Shown: positions 53,829 to 62,731, counted from the first letter of the stretch. The stretch is 64,000 nucleotides of DNA from Gammaproteobacteria bacterium (GCA_030428105.1 JAUIBE010000004.1:1-64000); one strand, 5' to 3'. A program made the numbers and translations. Notes: generated by a model from the letters alone, not told the origin.

Positions 53829-53968
53829 TGAGTGCTCGCTGCCCATCGTCAGCTGGAATCGACAGCCGTCATTATCCACGGCGATGCATTTGACTGCCAA
53901 GTGGCTGGTGCGCCACCAGCGCTGTCTTGACAACCCAAGGTCTTGGTAGTACCGTCACAAAAAATAAT

Positions 53969-54001
53969 GATCATATATGAACAGTAAGTTCATATGCAGT
54001 T
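53969..54001 (+). promoter_or_regulatory. Bipartite 33-bp operator, copy C
   Basis: GATCATATATGAAC (53969-53982), 5 bases, GTTCATATGCAGTT (53988-54001), located between the divergent IclR (start 53828) and TonB receptor (start 54100) genes. It has the same length and spacing as copies A (34028-34060) and B (47150-47182). This is the copy nearest the putative regulator gene. Confidence 0.7.
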
Positions 54002-54099
54002 TATATCAGATGTTCGGGGATATCTTGAAAAATCCAGCGGGTTCACCCCATTCCGGCAACTCGTCGGTCGGCCCCTGGTCACAACGTGGAGTCTCAAGC

Positions 54100-56289
54100 A
54101 TGATTCGGCCAACCACCACTTCGCTCAAACCATTAACTGCAGCAGTGTTGCTCGCCCTTAGCACCCAGGCGCTTGCACAGTCCTCCTCCGGCTCCAACGA
54201 TGACGAAGGAAGCCTGATGGCCCTGGAAGAGGTGGTGGTGACCGCCACCAAACGAGAGCAGTCACTTCGAGATATTCCCACCAGCATCGACGCGTTTTCT
54301 GGCGCGGAACTGGACAGGATCGGAGCCACGGGCCTCGCCGACGTGGTCAAACTGACCCCGGGGGCAACCATTGAACCTGGCTTCACGCCGGGCACGTCCA
54401 CGGTTCAGATCAGGGGTATTACCAATGAATCCCGTGGTGTTGGGCCACGCACCGTTGGCCGATTCTACGACGGCGTTTCATTGATCAACCCGTCCATCAT
54501 TGGCGTGCAGCCGGATGTGGATACGGTAGACATGCGAACCGTCGAAGTACTGAAAGGCCCGCAAGGCACCCTGTTCGGGGGATCTGCACTGGCTGGCGCC
54601 ATTCGCTACGTTCCCGAATCGCCCGACCTGGAGAGCTTCTATGGCAGCGCATCACTTGGCATCGGCAGCATGGCGTCCAGTGATGACAACAGCTATGAAT
54701 ATTCGCTAATGCTCAATGTCCCCGTGGGCGAAACCTTCGGCCTGCGCTTTGCCGGCGCCGTGCGTGACTACGCCGGCTTTATTGATGACGCCATCAGCGG
54801 TGAAGAGGACATTAACAGCTACCGCTCCGAACACGGTAGGTTGCTCGCAAAGTGGCAAGCTACCGACGCCTTTTCGGCAAATTTCACCTACCTGAAGCAA
54901 ACTGGTGAAATCGGCGCCTACAGCTTCCTGGAAGGCACCGATACCGATCGCGTACGCGAGTACAAGTACCTGCCGGAGTTTGAAGACACCGAGTTCGAGA
55001 TTTACGGTGCTCGGTTCGACTACGAAACCGATAACTTCACGATCGTCTTTGACAACAACTGGCTGGACAAGGAACGCAGCAGCCAGGCCGACCTGACTTA
55101 TGTGCTGCAACTCCAGGGCACCGGAATTACGGTCAACCAGAACTTCCAGCCAACCACCGACCAGAACTCGCACGAGCTGCGAATTGTTTCCAACGCGCCG
55201 ACAGCCGGCGACGGTTTCTTTGGCAACTGGCAATACACCGTTGGTCTTTACTACATGGAGTCTGACCAGACTCGTCCCAGCACGGTAAACATCAATATTC
55301 CAGGCGCGCCTGCCACATCGATCGGCGGCGAGTTTGCTGATGCCACGGAGAAGGCGATTTACTTCGACCTGACAAAGACGTTTGCCGAGCACTGGGAACT
55401 CAACCTGGGTGGTCGCTATTTTGACCAGGAAACCGATGGCGGCAACTACCTGTCGGGTGGCGGTGAAATTGGCATTCCAGACGGCAGTACCGAGGCTACT
55501 CTTTCGGAAAGCGACTTCAATCCAAAAGTCGCTTTGATGTACCACGCCAACGACAACGTGACGTTCTACACCAGTTATGTTTCCGGATTCCGGTTTGGCG
55601 GCATTAATGGCGCAGCCGTTGCTTCTGACGAGGCTGGAGTCCCCACAACGTACCTGTCGGACTCACTGGACAACTTTGAAATTGGTGTACGTACCAGTTG
55701 GAAAGACAACCGCGTATTCGCCGACTTTGCGGCCTACAGCATTGACTGGACAGACATGCAGATTCAACAGCGTGCTGGCGTAGTGGCCTACGTGGATAAC
55801 ATCGGCAAAGCCAAGGTGACGGGATACGAATTCGCCCTCAACGCTCTGCTGGGCCAGGGCTTCTCAACCCGCATTGCGGCAGCTTACAACGATGCCAGGA
55901 CGAAGGAGGACTTCGACTCCGCCAGTTCCGGCTTCATTCCATCAGGTACTGACTTGCCGCAGGCGCCGAAGTGGACCGGCTCTGCAAACCTGAGCTACGA
56001 AACCTCCTGGGACAACTTCGACTTGCAGGGGTCTCTGACCTACTCGTACCGTGGATCTTCATCGAACAACCTGCAAAACAGCATCCCGCTTGAGTCTTAC
56101 AACATGATCGACCTGGCCATCAGCCTGGGCGCATTGAACATGCCGATGAAGCCGCGCCTGAACCTGATTGGCAAAAACCTGACTGACGAAAACGTTGCTA
56201 CCTTCGGCTGGTCCCTGGGCACTGCAGTGGACATGGTTTCGCTGCTGACGCCAAGGCAGATCATGCTCAGGCTTGACCTGGATTTCTAA
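54100..56289 (+). CDS. TonB-dependent receptor of the fucose/acyl regulon
   Basis: 729 residues from the ATG at 54100 with GGAG before it. The upstream in-frame Met at 53977 would overlap the operator and destroy the signal peptide (LTAAVLLALSTQALAQ). A TonB-box-like EEVVVTATKRE, plug motifs VQIRGITNESRG and MRTVEVLKGPQGTLFGGS and a barrel ending in Asp-Phe (LRLDLDF) are present. It has no N-terminal carboxypeptidase-like domain, so it is not a SusC-type receptor. It should import the intact substrate, in line with the cytoplasmic glycosidases. Its promoter region holds operator copy C, and a terminator follows. Confidence 0.92.
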   Translation: MIRPTTTSLKPLTAAVLLALSTQALAQSSSGSNDDEGSLMALEEVVVTATKREQSLRDIPTSIDAFSGAELDRIGATGLADVVKLTPGATIEPGFTPGTSTVQIRGITNESRGVGPRTVGRFYDGVSLINPSIIGVQPDVDTVDMRTVEVLKGPQGTLFGGSALAGAIRYVPESPDLESFYGSASLGIGSMASSDDNSYEYSLMLNVPVGETFGLRFAGAVRDYAGFIDDAISGEEDINSYRSEHGRLLAKWQATDAFSANFTYLKQTGEIGAYSFLEGTDTDRVREYKYLPEFEDTEFEIYGARFDYETDNFTIVFDNNWLDKERSSQADLTYVLQLQGTGITVNQNFQPTTDQNSHELRIVSNAPTAGDGFFGNWQYTVGLYYMESDQTRPSTVNINIPGAPATSIGGEFADATEKAIYFDLTKTFAEHWELNLGGRYFDQETDGGNYLSGGGEIGIPDGSTEATLSESDFNPKVALMYHANDNVTFYTSYVSGFRFGGINGAAVASDEAGVPTTYLSDSLDNFEIGVRTSWKDNRVFADFAAYSIDWTDMQIQQRAGVVAYVDNIGKAKVTGYEFALNALLGQGFSTRIAAAYNDARTKEDFDSASSGFIPSGTDLPQAPKWTGSANLSYETSWDNFDLQGSLTYSYRGSSSNNLQNSIPLESYNMIDLAISLGALNMPMKPRLNLIGKNLTDENVATFGWSLGTAVDMVSLLTPRQIMLRLDLDF

Positions 56290-56330
56290 CTGGCGAGTCA
56301 CCCTCCACAATACTTGCGCTGTTAGCTATT

Positions 56331-56362
56331 GCGCCCGGCAGGAAGAAACTGCCGGGCGCTTT
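56331..56362 (+). terminator. Rho-independent terminator after the TonB receptor
   Basis: A perfect 11-bp stem, GCGCCCGGCAG (56331-56341) and CTGCCGGGCGC (56349-56359), 7-base loop, then TTT on the plus strand, 41 bases past the stop codon. The T-run is short. Confidence 0.75.
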
Positions 56363-56396
56363 CAGTTCTGAATTCAGAAATAACGTTCCCGTGTGG

Positions 56397-57626
56397 CTAC
56401 TCAAACCCGCTTTTATGCAACGGGATAACCGGAGCATTGAACCGCGGCATCGCGATCAGGACGGAGTTGTCTCCGCCATCGTCATTCAAGCGGATGGCGA
56501 AATTTGCAAACGTTCCGGGCTGGGTGGGAAACGAGGCATTGCCGTAGTAGCTCCAGTCGGTCGTCACGTTGGGGGAATACTGGTCGGGGATCTGGCCGGT
56601 AAATGCACCATTCTCATCGAAAGTGGCTACTGTCACGCTGACCGACTGGTCTGAACTGTCGGCGTTGGCGGAGCGCAGGAACACCTCGCTACGCATCCAG
56701 TCGCCGGCTGGTTCCAGGTTGAACTGGGTATCGAAATTGTCGAACCCCTGGTCTGAGCCAAAGGTATCCACGGTCAATTGCACCGCGTTGGTCGGTGGGC
56801 TCCCCGGATAGAGCGCGTTCGCTGCCAGCGGCACGATGGCGGTTGTGATCGCACCACCACCGACAGCAAACCCGCGCCATTGGTCGGGAACCGGCCCGGT
56901 CGTGTCACCCACCGCATTGCCGCCGGTACCGGAAAACCCCGGGTTGCGCACCCGGTTGGAGAGTTTCCGTCCCTCGAGTTCGGGCATCGCGATCAGGATG
57001 GAGTTGTCACCGCCATCGTCGATCAGACGGAACGACAGATGAGTGGTGCGTGGCCCCAGCGCGGTGAATGAGGGCCCCGAGTATTGGCTCCAACTTGTTG
57101 TGACAACGGGGTTGAAGGTGCCCGGTGCAACGCCCAGGAATATGCCATCAGCATCGAACAGGGGAAGCCCAACGGAGACTTCCTGCGAGCTGTTGTCGGC
57201 GTTGTCGGTGCGCAGGTACACCGTGCCGTTATAAGTCTCACCCTCTTGCAGGGTGACCAGGGTCGGGGAGTGATCGAAACCCTCACCCTGCCCGGAGAAG
57301 GTGTGCACCGTCAGGCGCACCGCGTTGGTGGGCGGGCTTCCCGGGTACAGCGCGTTAGCCGCCAGCGGGACGACGTCGGTAGTGACCTCGGAGGTATCCA
57401 CCGCAAAGCTCCGCCATAGCGTGGGCGTTTCGCCGTTGACTGTTCCAAACGTGTGGCCCAACGTGCCCCTGAATTCCGGGTTTGGCACCAGGTTGGTGAA
57501 AGTCTGCTGCGCTTGCGCGGCAGCACTGTAGAGCGCGAAACTCGCAAACAGCATTGCTGAGCCGTTGACCCCTGTAACGATCCCTGGCAAAGCTGCCAGT
57601 AGTGTGGCGATGCGGCGCATGAGCAT
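56397..57626 (-). CDS. Secreted protein with two tandem jelly-roll (CBM-like) domains and SGFE tail
   Basis: 409 residues from the ATG at 57626, with GGAG five bases upstream (a TTG at 57638 is the longest frame). After a signal peptide (SAMLFASFALYSAAAQAQ) two homologous units of about 175 residues follow. Each begins LVPNPEF or RVRNPGFSG, contains VPLAANALYPGSPPTNAV and ends with LxDDGGDNSxLIAMP. They look like CenC/CBM4-9-type beta-sandwiches. The C-terminus HKSGFE resembles the FxxGFE tails of many gammaproteobacterial secreted proteins. A carbohydrate-binding or surface role is inferred. It is convergent with the receptor gene but carries no copy of the bipartite operator. Confidence 0.7.
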   Translation of the reverse strand: MLMRRIATLLAALPGIVTGVNGSAMLFASFALYSAAAQAQQTFTNLVPNPEFRGTLGHTFGTVNGETPTLWRSFAVDTSEVTTDVVPLAANALYPGSPPTNAVRLTVHTFSGQGEGFDHSPTLVTLQEGETYNGTVYLRTDNADNSSQEVSVGLPLFDADGIFLGVAPGTFNPVVTTSWSQYSGPSFTALGPRTTHLSFRLIDDGGDNSILIAMPELEGRKLSNRVRNPGFSGTGGNAVGDTTGPVPDQWRGFAVGGGAITTAIVPLAANALYPGSPPTNAVQLTVDTFGSDQGFDNFDTQFNLEPAGDWMRSEVFLRSANADSSDQSVSVTVATFDENGAFTGQIPDQYSPNVTTDWSYYGNASFPTQPGTFANFAIRLNDDGGDNSVLIAMPRFNAPVIPLHKSGFE

Positions 57627-57867
57627 GTTCTCCGTCAAGTGGCCTTAACTACAGAGAACGAAATCTGTGCCCACTTTGTATCAAGTGAATTGCGGGGTCG
57701 GACCAGTGTAGGCCATTGAAAACACTTAACTAAGCGTCCGATTTACCCCTCTGGCTCGCCTTACAGGTAGATTTTTGCACCCAAAAACGACACGCTAAGC
57801 CTATTCACTTGCATCGCACATCGATGATTTGGATCAACCCTTGAACACAGTTTGGACGAGTTAATTT

Positions 57868-58350
57868 ATGCGCACCCTGATGGTTCTTTTGCTTGCCCTT
57901 TCTTTCAACGCTTATTCCGAGACCGAGGCCATCAGGCTGTCGGAACCGGTTGAAACCGGCGATGGCTACGAGGTATTTGGCGCAGCATTGCCCGACAAGT
58001 CGCCAGGCCTCTCGCTGCAGGAAGCCATCAGCAGCGAGGAACAACTGGCCGGCCAGGAGGTACGAGTCTCCACCCGCATTTCGAAGGTTTGCCAGAAGAA
58101 AGGTTGTTTCTTTGTCGCTAGCGAAGGCGCAGCCTGGGCGCGCATTACTTTTGCCGACTACGGCTTCTTTATCCCCACCGACAGCGGTGGCAAGCAGGCT
58201 ACGCTGGTGGGAACGCTCTCGCGCCGGACGCTGACGCCTGAGCAAGCCGCGCACTATGCCGAGGATTTGGCGGGTGAAACCAGCGAAGTTGAGCCGCCCG
58301 AGTTTGAGTACCAGTTCGTTGCAACCTCGGTGATGATCACGCAGAACTGA
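57868..58350 (+). CDS. DUF4920 secreted protein
   Basis: 160 residues with a signal peptide (MRTLMVLLLALSFNAYSE). The Cys pair in KVCQKKGCFFVASEG and the DYGFFIPTDSGGK segment are the core of DUF4920, an OB-fold-like domain found in periplasmic proteins. Function unknown. The two Cys could bind metal or form a disulfide. It stands 39 bases before a small membrane protein gene and may be co-transcribed with it. Confidence 0.78.
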   Translation: MRTLMVLLLALSFNAYSETEAIRLSEPVETGDGYEVFGAALPDKSPGLSLQEAISSEEQLAGQEVRVSTRISKVCQKKGCFFVASEGAAWARITFADYGFFIPTDSGGKQATLVGTLSRRTLTPEQAAHYAEDLAGETSEVEPPEFEYQFVATSVMITQN

Positions 58351-58389
58351 CCGGAATCCTGACTCAACCAATCACGCTACAATTCCCGA

Positions 58390-58983
58390 ATGGAAGTCAG
58401 CATGATGTTTACCTTCATCGCGTCGCTTGCCGCGGTGATCAATGGCCTGGGAATTGTCAGGATCCTCAGCGAACTGGGCGAATATATCCGGCGACGGGAT
58501 TCTATTGAGTTCACCCACCACTGGGTACACACCTCGCTGATCCTGTTCCAGTTGCTGGCGCATGTCCTGATCTGGTGGAACCTGGTGGCGCTTCGGGAAG
58601 TCGCCAGCATCAACTTTCTCCAGTACCTGTACATCCTGCTCGGCCCGACCCTGCTGTTCATTTCTACCGCGCTGCTGGTTCCCAGGGTCAACGAAGGAAA
58701 GCTGGATCTCAAGTTCGAATACCAGCGCGCCAGGAACCCCTACTTTACGGGGATGACGGTTTTCTGGGCCTGGGGAATCGCGGTCTGGCCGGTGCTGGGG
58801 TACGGGCTTTCGCCGGTGTGGAAAATGGCCGCAACGTGGATGGCCATCATGTTGATCATGCGCCTTACGGACAACGAAAAAGTTCACGCCGTCCTTGCAG
58901 TGGCCATCTGGGTGCTGGTTACGATCTACATCAGCGTCTATGCGATGCAACTGGGTTACGTCGGCAGGCTGATGAACCAGTAG
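58390..58983 (+). CDS. Small polytopic membrane protein of unknown function
   Basis: 197 residues with about six transmembrane helices (MFTFIASLAAVINGLGIVRIL, WVHTSLILFQLLAHVLIWW, FLQYLYILLGPTLLFIST, a fourth around YFTGMTVFWAWGIAVWPVLG, and two more at the end). Conserved-looking charged loop residues are LSELGEYIRRRD and EYQRARNPYF. I do not recognise the family. An alternative start is the Met at 58402. No signal for a transporter or enzyme family. Confidence 0.7.
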   Translation: MEVSMMFTFIASLAAVINGLGIVRILSELGEYIRRRDSIEFTHHWVHTSLILFQLLAHVLIWWNLVALREVASINFLQYLYILLGPTLLFISTALLVPRVNEGKLDLKFEYQRARNPYFTGMTVFWAWGIAVWPVLGYGLSPVWKMAATWMAIMLIMRLTDNEKVHAVLAVAIWVLVTIYISVYAMQLGYVGRLMNQ

Positions 58984-59043
58984 TGCCGCGGCACTCGGGG
59001 CAGCCTCCGTCCCTGGAAGCCGCCCCTCGTTATACCCATTGAC

Positions 59044-59544
59044 TTACTCGATGCTGGAAGCCACGTAGACCAGGTTGTTGCCCTGGAATGCGGTGCGGAA
59101 GTAGTTGTCACCGCAGTGCTGGTATTCCACGTTGTTGGAAGTAACCGGCGCGCAACCGTCCGGCAGCACCGAAACGATGGTTCCTTCCGGTAGTGGCCCA
59201 TAGACCGGTGCCGGAGCTGCCGCGGCAGCTTGCTCCGTGGTTGCGGTCGGCGCTTGTTCCGCTGGCTGGGCGGCTTGCTGATCGGCCGGCTGCTCGGCCT
59301 GTTGCTGCGCCTGCTGCTGTTGCTGGGCCGATGCAGAACCTGCAGAGTAACCGACTGCCACGCTTCTGCGGCGGGTCCGGCGGTGCGTTCCGGCAACGGC
59401 TTTCGCTTCGCTGACGAACTCAACGCCGCTGAACTGGCCATCCGAGTCAAACGAGATGTCGGTGACAAAGGCCAGCCCGGCCACGATGGAAACGATCAGC
59501 AGCTTTCTCATCGTCCCGGCCATGTTTTGATGATGACGGTTCAT
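59044..59544 (-). CDS. Secreted Gln/Ala-rich protein with conserved Cys-containing C-terminal domain
   Basis: 166 residues. A possible signal peptide starts at Met12 (RKLLIVSIVAGLAFVTD). The middle is low complexity (SAQQQQQAQQQAEQPADQQ then Ala/Pro-rich). The C-terminal 50 residues are ordered: YGPLPEGTIVSVLPDGCAP, VEYQHCGDNYFRTAF and NNLVYVASS, with two Cys. A similar tail occurs in small envelope proteins found next to DUF2092 genes, as I recall. The ATG overlaps the DUF2092 stop by 4 bases, so it is translationally coupled. Function unknown. Confidence 0.65.
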   Translation of the reverse strand: MNRHHQNMAGTMRKLLIVSIVAGLAFVTDISFDSDGQFSGVEFVSEAKAVAGTHRRTRRRSVAVGYSAGSASAQQQQQAQQQAEQPADQQAAQPAEQAPTATTEQAAAAAPAPVYGPLPEGTIVSVLPDGCAPVTSNNVEYQHCGDNYFRTAFQGNNLVYVASSIE

Positions 59545-60311
59545 TGTTCACCTCCGGATCCATCGGTGAGGAAGTCGACTTGCTCGGCATCCTTCGGCGG
59601 CGAGAACTCGAACGTGCGGTCGAGCACCGGCTTCGAGGTGTTCCAGTTGCTCATTACCGTGACCGTGCTAATCAGGTTGTCGGTGCTGGTGTCGGTGACA
59701 ACGTATTTGCACGGCAGCGCCTTTTCGCCTTCGGCGATCCAGATCTGGTAATCAACGTCGGGAAGCCTGAATGCGAGGTGGGTGCAGTCCATGCCGGAAA
59801 CCCTGGAAGTGCCCACCACGGTCGCTGACACGACGTCCCTGGCCATGAAATCCAGCATGTTGGAGTACATCAGGTCGGAGACCGGGATGACCAGCATCAG
59901 GTTCTCACGGGCGAAATCGAGCATCTGCTCGATGTTGGGCGGCGCATCGATGGTGGCGTAGATGTTGTCGTCCGGGTTGTACAGGGTGAGCTCGCTGCCG
60001 TTGTAGTAGAAGGTCAGGTCAATCACCTCCCCTACCCGCTCTGCACGCACCTTGTTGGGCCGCTTGACGGTGATTTTCGCAGCCGTGTCGATATCAACCC
60101 GTTGCCCCGCCTCGGTAACGTCCTCGAGCGTGACCTGGGTTTCCACGTGAAAGTGTTCGAGCCCGGAAGTGTAGTCAGCCATCTTGGCCAGGAGGCCAAT
60201 GGCGTAAGGGTCAACCTCCGCGTTCTGGGCTGTCGCTGACGAGGCGGCAAAAAGTGCCGACAAAGCCGCGCCCTGGACGAGCCTTGTGAGAGTTAAGTTT
60301 CGTTTGCTCAT
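59541..60311 (-). CDS. DUF2092 periplasmic protein (LolA/outer-membrane-lipoprotein-sorting-like fold)
   Basis: 256 residues from the ATG at 60311 with AGGAAAAAGC upstream. A longer frame to 60416 would overlap the neighbouring gene. Signal peptide with AALSALFAASSATAQ. DUF2092 pattern: VDPYAIGLLAKMADYTSGLEHF, ITVKRPNKVRAE, FYYNGSELTLYNPDDNIYA, LVIPVSDLMYS and VDYQIWIAEGEKALPCKYVV. The family is predicted to have a LolA-like half-barrel that binds hydrophobic ligands. It is the fourth gene of the minus operon starting with the OprB-like porin. Confidence 0.85.
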   Translation of the reverse strand: MSKRNLTLTRLVQGAALSALFAASSATAQNAEVDPYAIGLLAKMADYTSGLEHFHVETQVTLEDVTEAGQRVDIDTAAKITVKRPNKVRAERVGEVIDLTFYYNGSELTLYNPDDNIYATIDAPPNIEQMLDFARENLMLVIPVSDLMYSNMLDFMARDVVSATVVGTSRVSGMDCTHLAFRLPDVDYQIWIAEGEKALPCKYVVTDTSTDNLISTVTVMSNWNTSKPVLDRTFEFSPPKDAEQVDFLTDGSGGEQ

Positions 60312-60364
60312 AGCTTTTTCCTGCTCAGGATTTTGGGTGCCGACTATGACCTTCGCTGCGTAAC

Positions 60365-61951
60365 CTATTGGTCCCGGCTGGGCATGACCTGCAACACGAT
60401 GAAGCCCTTGTCCCACATGTAGTAGAAGCGCCCGCCATAGCCCGGTGACAACAGGGTGTTGAAGTTCATCGGCTCGAAGAATGAAGACTCGGCCAGGATT
60501 TCACCGGTTGCCGCGTTCAGCCAAAGGGCCTGCTGCGTATAGGTGGGCGCGGCCGTGTTCATCAACTCCTGCAAGGTGGTGCCCGGCTTTGCACGCGCGG
60601 TGCCCAATACGCGCTGGTCCTTGGGTCCGTAGAGTGCCTGCAAGGCGGTGGTCGCGCCATCCATGGTCCAAACCGTTTCCATCTCGCCGGTTTCACGATC
60701 AAACTTGATGCCGCCAATCTTCATCATGTTCTGGTCGGCGGAATAGACCATGTCGTTCTCGGCATCGATGGCGGCCTTGGGCGGCGCCCAGCTCATGCCG
60801 GTGGGCACTTCCGTGCCAAAGGGATACTCACGGGTGATCTTCGTGGGGTCGCTTTGGCTGATGGCGACGATGGAAGAAGCCACTTTCGAAGGCAAGCCAT
60901 TGACCTGCAGTACAACCCAGTCACCCAGGATGCCGGGTGCATCACCCGTGGTCTGGCCCGGGTCCAGGTAGTTGGGCACCACCCAGCTTTCATCCTGGCT
61001 CAATGACTTGCTCTCCGGATCCCAGAAAAAGCGGTACGCCTTGGCGATCGAGGGGGCATAGATCGCGATCTTTCCGTCATACATCGTGATGGTATGAGGA
61101 ACGACGGCGTTCTCCGGAACATCGATGGAATCGTAAATCTCGAACGTGTCAGGATTGATGGCCAGGATGGTGGACCCCGGCGATGCGGCCGCGCCGCCCG
61201 GGCACTGGAAAGCCGCCAGCGTACCCTGGATGTTGCAAGGTGTCGGGCGCGTCTGGTTCTTGATGATCAGCGTGCCATCCGGGGCTACGGTCACATGCTT
61301 GAAGTTACTGCCCGCCCGGGGCGCGGTCGGCGTGAGCGCAACCTGGTTGATGATTTGCCCGGAATCACCATCCAGCTTGAACGCGTTGTTACCCACGGCC
61401 ACGACGATATTTCCATCGGCAAGAATGTTGAGGTTTGCCGCGCCAACCCAGTCGCCACTGACATTGGCATTCTGCAATAACGTTCGCCAAATCTGCTTAC
61501 CAGTGGTGGCGTCGGCTTTGGCGACAAAAGGCCCGGGGGGAACCAGCCCTTGCGCGGGCGGGTTGTTGCCACCGGTGAGATAGATTTCGCCCGGGTGGCG
61601 ATTGTTGATGAACAGGACGCCCTGGTAGCTGTCCTCGCTGCGATAGGCGTATACCTGGTTGTTGCCATCCATCGAGCCCAGGAAACTGGCGCAGCTGTAA
61701 AGCTGGCTGCGGGTGGAGTCCGACACCTCGGCGCCATTGATCGACTTGAAGTAGCCGGGGTTCTCGCGCGCCTGGGCGCATTCCCACTCTTGCTGGGCGC
61801 TGGCCAGGTCGCCCGGGAAGGGGCCGTTGGCGGCGATTTCATCGGCTGTTGGCTCCATGGCGCTCGCACCGCCGGCATGCGCTGTGACAGCGAGCCCGAA
61901 AGTTGCGACGGCAAGGCAAACATAGCCAGCAATTTTTGTTGTCTGTGTCAT
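60365..61951 (-). CDS. Secreted PQQ-like beta-propeller protein of unknown function
   Basis: 528 residues with a signal peptide (AGYVCLAVATFGLAVTAHAG). It contains propeller-blade-like repeats: AKADATTGKQIWRT, GNNAFKLDGDSGQIINQ, ILAINPDTFEIYDSIDVPE and KFDRETGEMETVWTMD. The residues needed for PQQ or quinoprotein dehydrogenase activity are not evident. Three Cys-containing segments in the first half may form disulfides. GGAGAAGAG precedes the ATG. It lies 13 bases after the unknown 249-residue protein and 53 bases before the DUF2092 gene, in the porin operon. Confidence 0.7.
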   Translation of the reverse strand: MTQTTKIAGYVCLAVATFGLAVTAHAGGASAMEPTADEIAANGPFPGDLASAQQEWECAQARENPGYFKSINGAEVSDSTRSQLYSCASFLGSMDGNNQVYAYRSEDSYQGVLFINNRHPGEIYLTGGNNPPAQGLVPPGPFVAKADATTGKQIWRTLLQNANVSGDWVGAANLNILADGNIVVAVGNNAFKLDGDSGQIINQVALTPTAPRAGSNFKHVTVAPDGTLIIKNQTRPTPCNIQGTLAAFQCPGGAAASPGSTILAINPDTFEIYDSIDVPENAVVPHTITMYDGKIAIYAPSIAKAYRFFWDPESKSLSQDESWVVPNYLDPGQTTGDAPGILGDWVVLQVNGLPSKVASSIVAISQSDPTKITREYPFGTEVPTGMSWAPPKAAIDAENDMVYSADQNMMKIGGIKFDRETGEMETVWTMDGATTALQALYGPKDQRVLGTARAKPGTTLQELMNTAAPTYTQQALWLNAATGEILAESSFFEPMNFNTLLSPGYGGRFYYMWDKGFIVLQVMPSRDQ

Positions 61952-61964
61952 GTTGCTCTTCTCC

Positions 61965-62714
61965 CTAGTTCGGAATGCGAATATAAATTTGGTCGAATTC
62001 GTCCTGCACGGACGGAATGGGCTTGGCGGGCGTCAGGTGCATGACCAGGTCTTCCTCGGGCACGATCACCTGGTAAGACCAGCCTTCGGGTAAACCCTCG
62101 AAATCATCACCCAACCCAGCCAGGCGTTCGGTGGGAACCTTATGGCCCTGCAGCACGTAGTGGTAGCCCTCGGCATCGATGATGCGGTAGGTGGGCTGTC
62201 CCGCCTTCCAGGTCAGGTTCTGGGTCTTGGCCGGGCTGAAAACCGTGTAATGGGGTATCTGCATGGTGCCCGCTGGCAGCCGCGCGCCCCACACCATTTC
62301 CACGCCTCCGATGGTGACCGGCTCGGAAAGGATGGCGCCGACGCTATCCATCGACCACCACTGCGGCCCGTTCTTCACTGCCACCTTGGCGCCCCGCTCT
62401 TCGGCCAGCGCCTTCATATCGAGGTTGTCCCACCATTCCACCGAGCACGGCGCCAGCGGCGAGGTGCTGTAGATGTCCGAGCCGAAATCGCCCTCGTAGA
62501 TGAACACGATTTCGCAGTAGATGTAGCCACGCGAATCTGCCAGTTCCTGCATCGACAGCGCCAGCGTTTCACCGCCACCGGTGGTCACCGACTTGCCCGG
62601 GTCGGCCAACACCGGGTTCAGGCCGGCCACGACTAGCAGCGCGAGCAAGAGGGCCTGGACGGCGTGGCATCCCGCGTAAACGGCTTTCATGGGGGATTGA
62701 TCGACTGTAGACAT
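61965..62714 (-). CDS. Secreted protein of unknown function in the porin operon
   Basis: 249 residues, GGAGGAA before the ATG, signal peptide around LLLALLVVAGLNPVLADPG. It has a compact, probably beta-rich domain with ordered motifs YIYCEIVFIYEGDFGSDIYS, CSVEWWDNLDMKALAEERGA, GPQWWSMDSVGAIL and YHYVLQGHKVPTERL. Two Cys around positions 65 and 90 could pair. I do not recognise the family. It lies 17 bases after the porin gene and 13 before the beta-propeller gene, so the three are probably exported together to the envelope. Confidence 0.65.
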   Translation of the reverse strand: MSTVDQSPMKAVYAGCHAVQALLLALLVVAGLNPVLADPGKSVTTGGGETLALSMQELADSRGYIYCEIVFIYEGDFGSDIYSTSPLAPCSVEWWDNLDMKALAEERGAKVAVKNGPQWWSMDSVGAILSEPVTIGGVEMVWGARLPAGTMQIPHYTVFSPAKTQNLTWKAGQPTYRIIDAEGYHYVLQGHKVPTERLAGLGDDFEGLPEGWSYQVIVPEEDLVMHLTPAKPIPSVQDEFDQIYIRIPN

Positions 62715-62731
62715 GGAACATTCCTCCGTTG

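Noticed and set aside
53829-53933. Longer IclR frame starting at 53933
   Set aside because: The added residues (WWRTSHLAVKCIAVDND) do not belong to the family. IclR proteins normally start a few residues before the helix-turn-helix.
59270-59330. CAG/CTG-rich stretch as a repeat element
   Set aside because: It is simply the codon run for the poly-Gln/Ala segment of the secreted protein and is not a tandem repeat of fixed unit.
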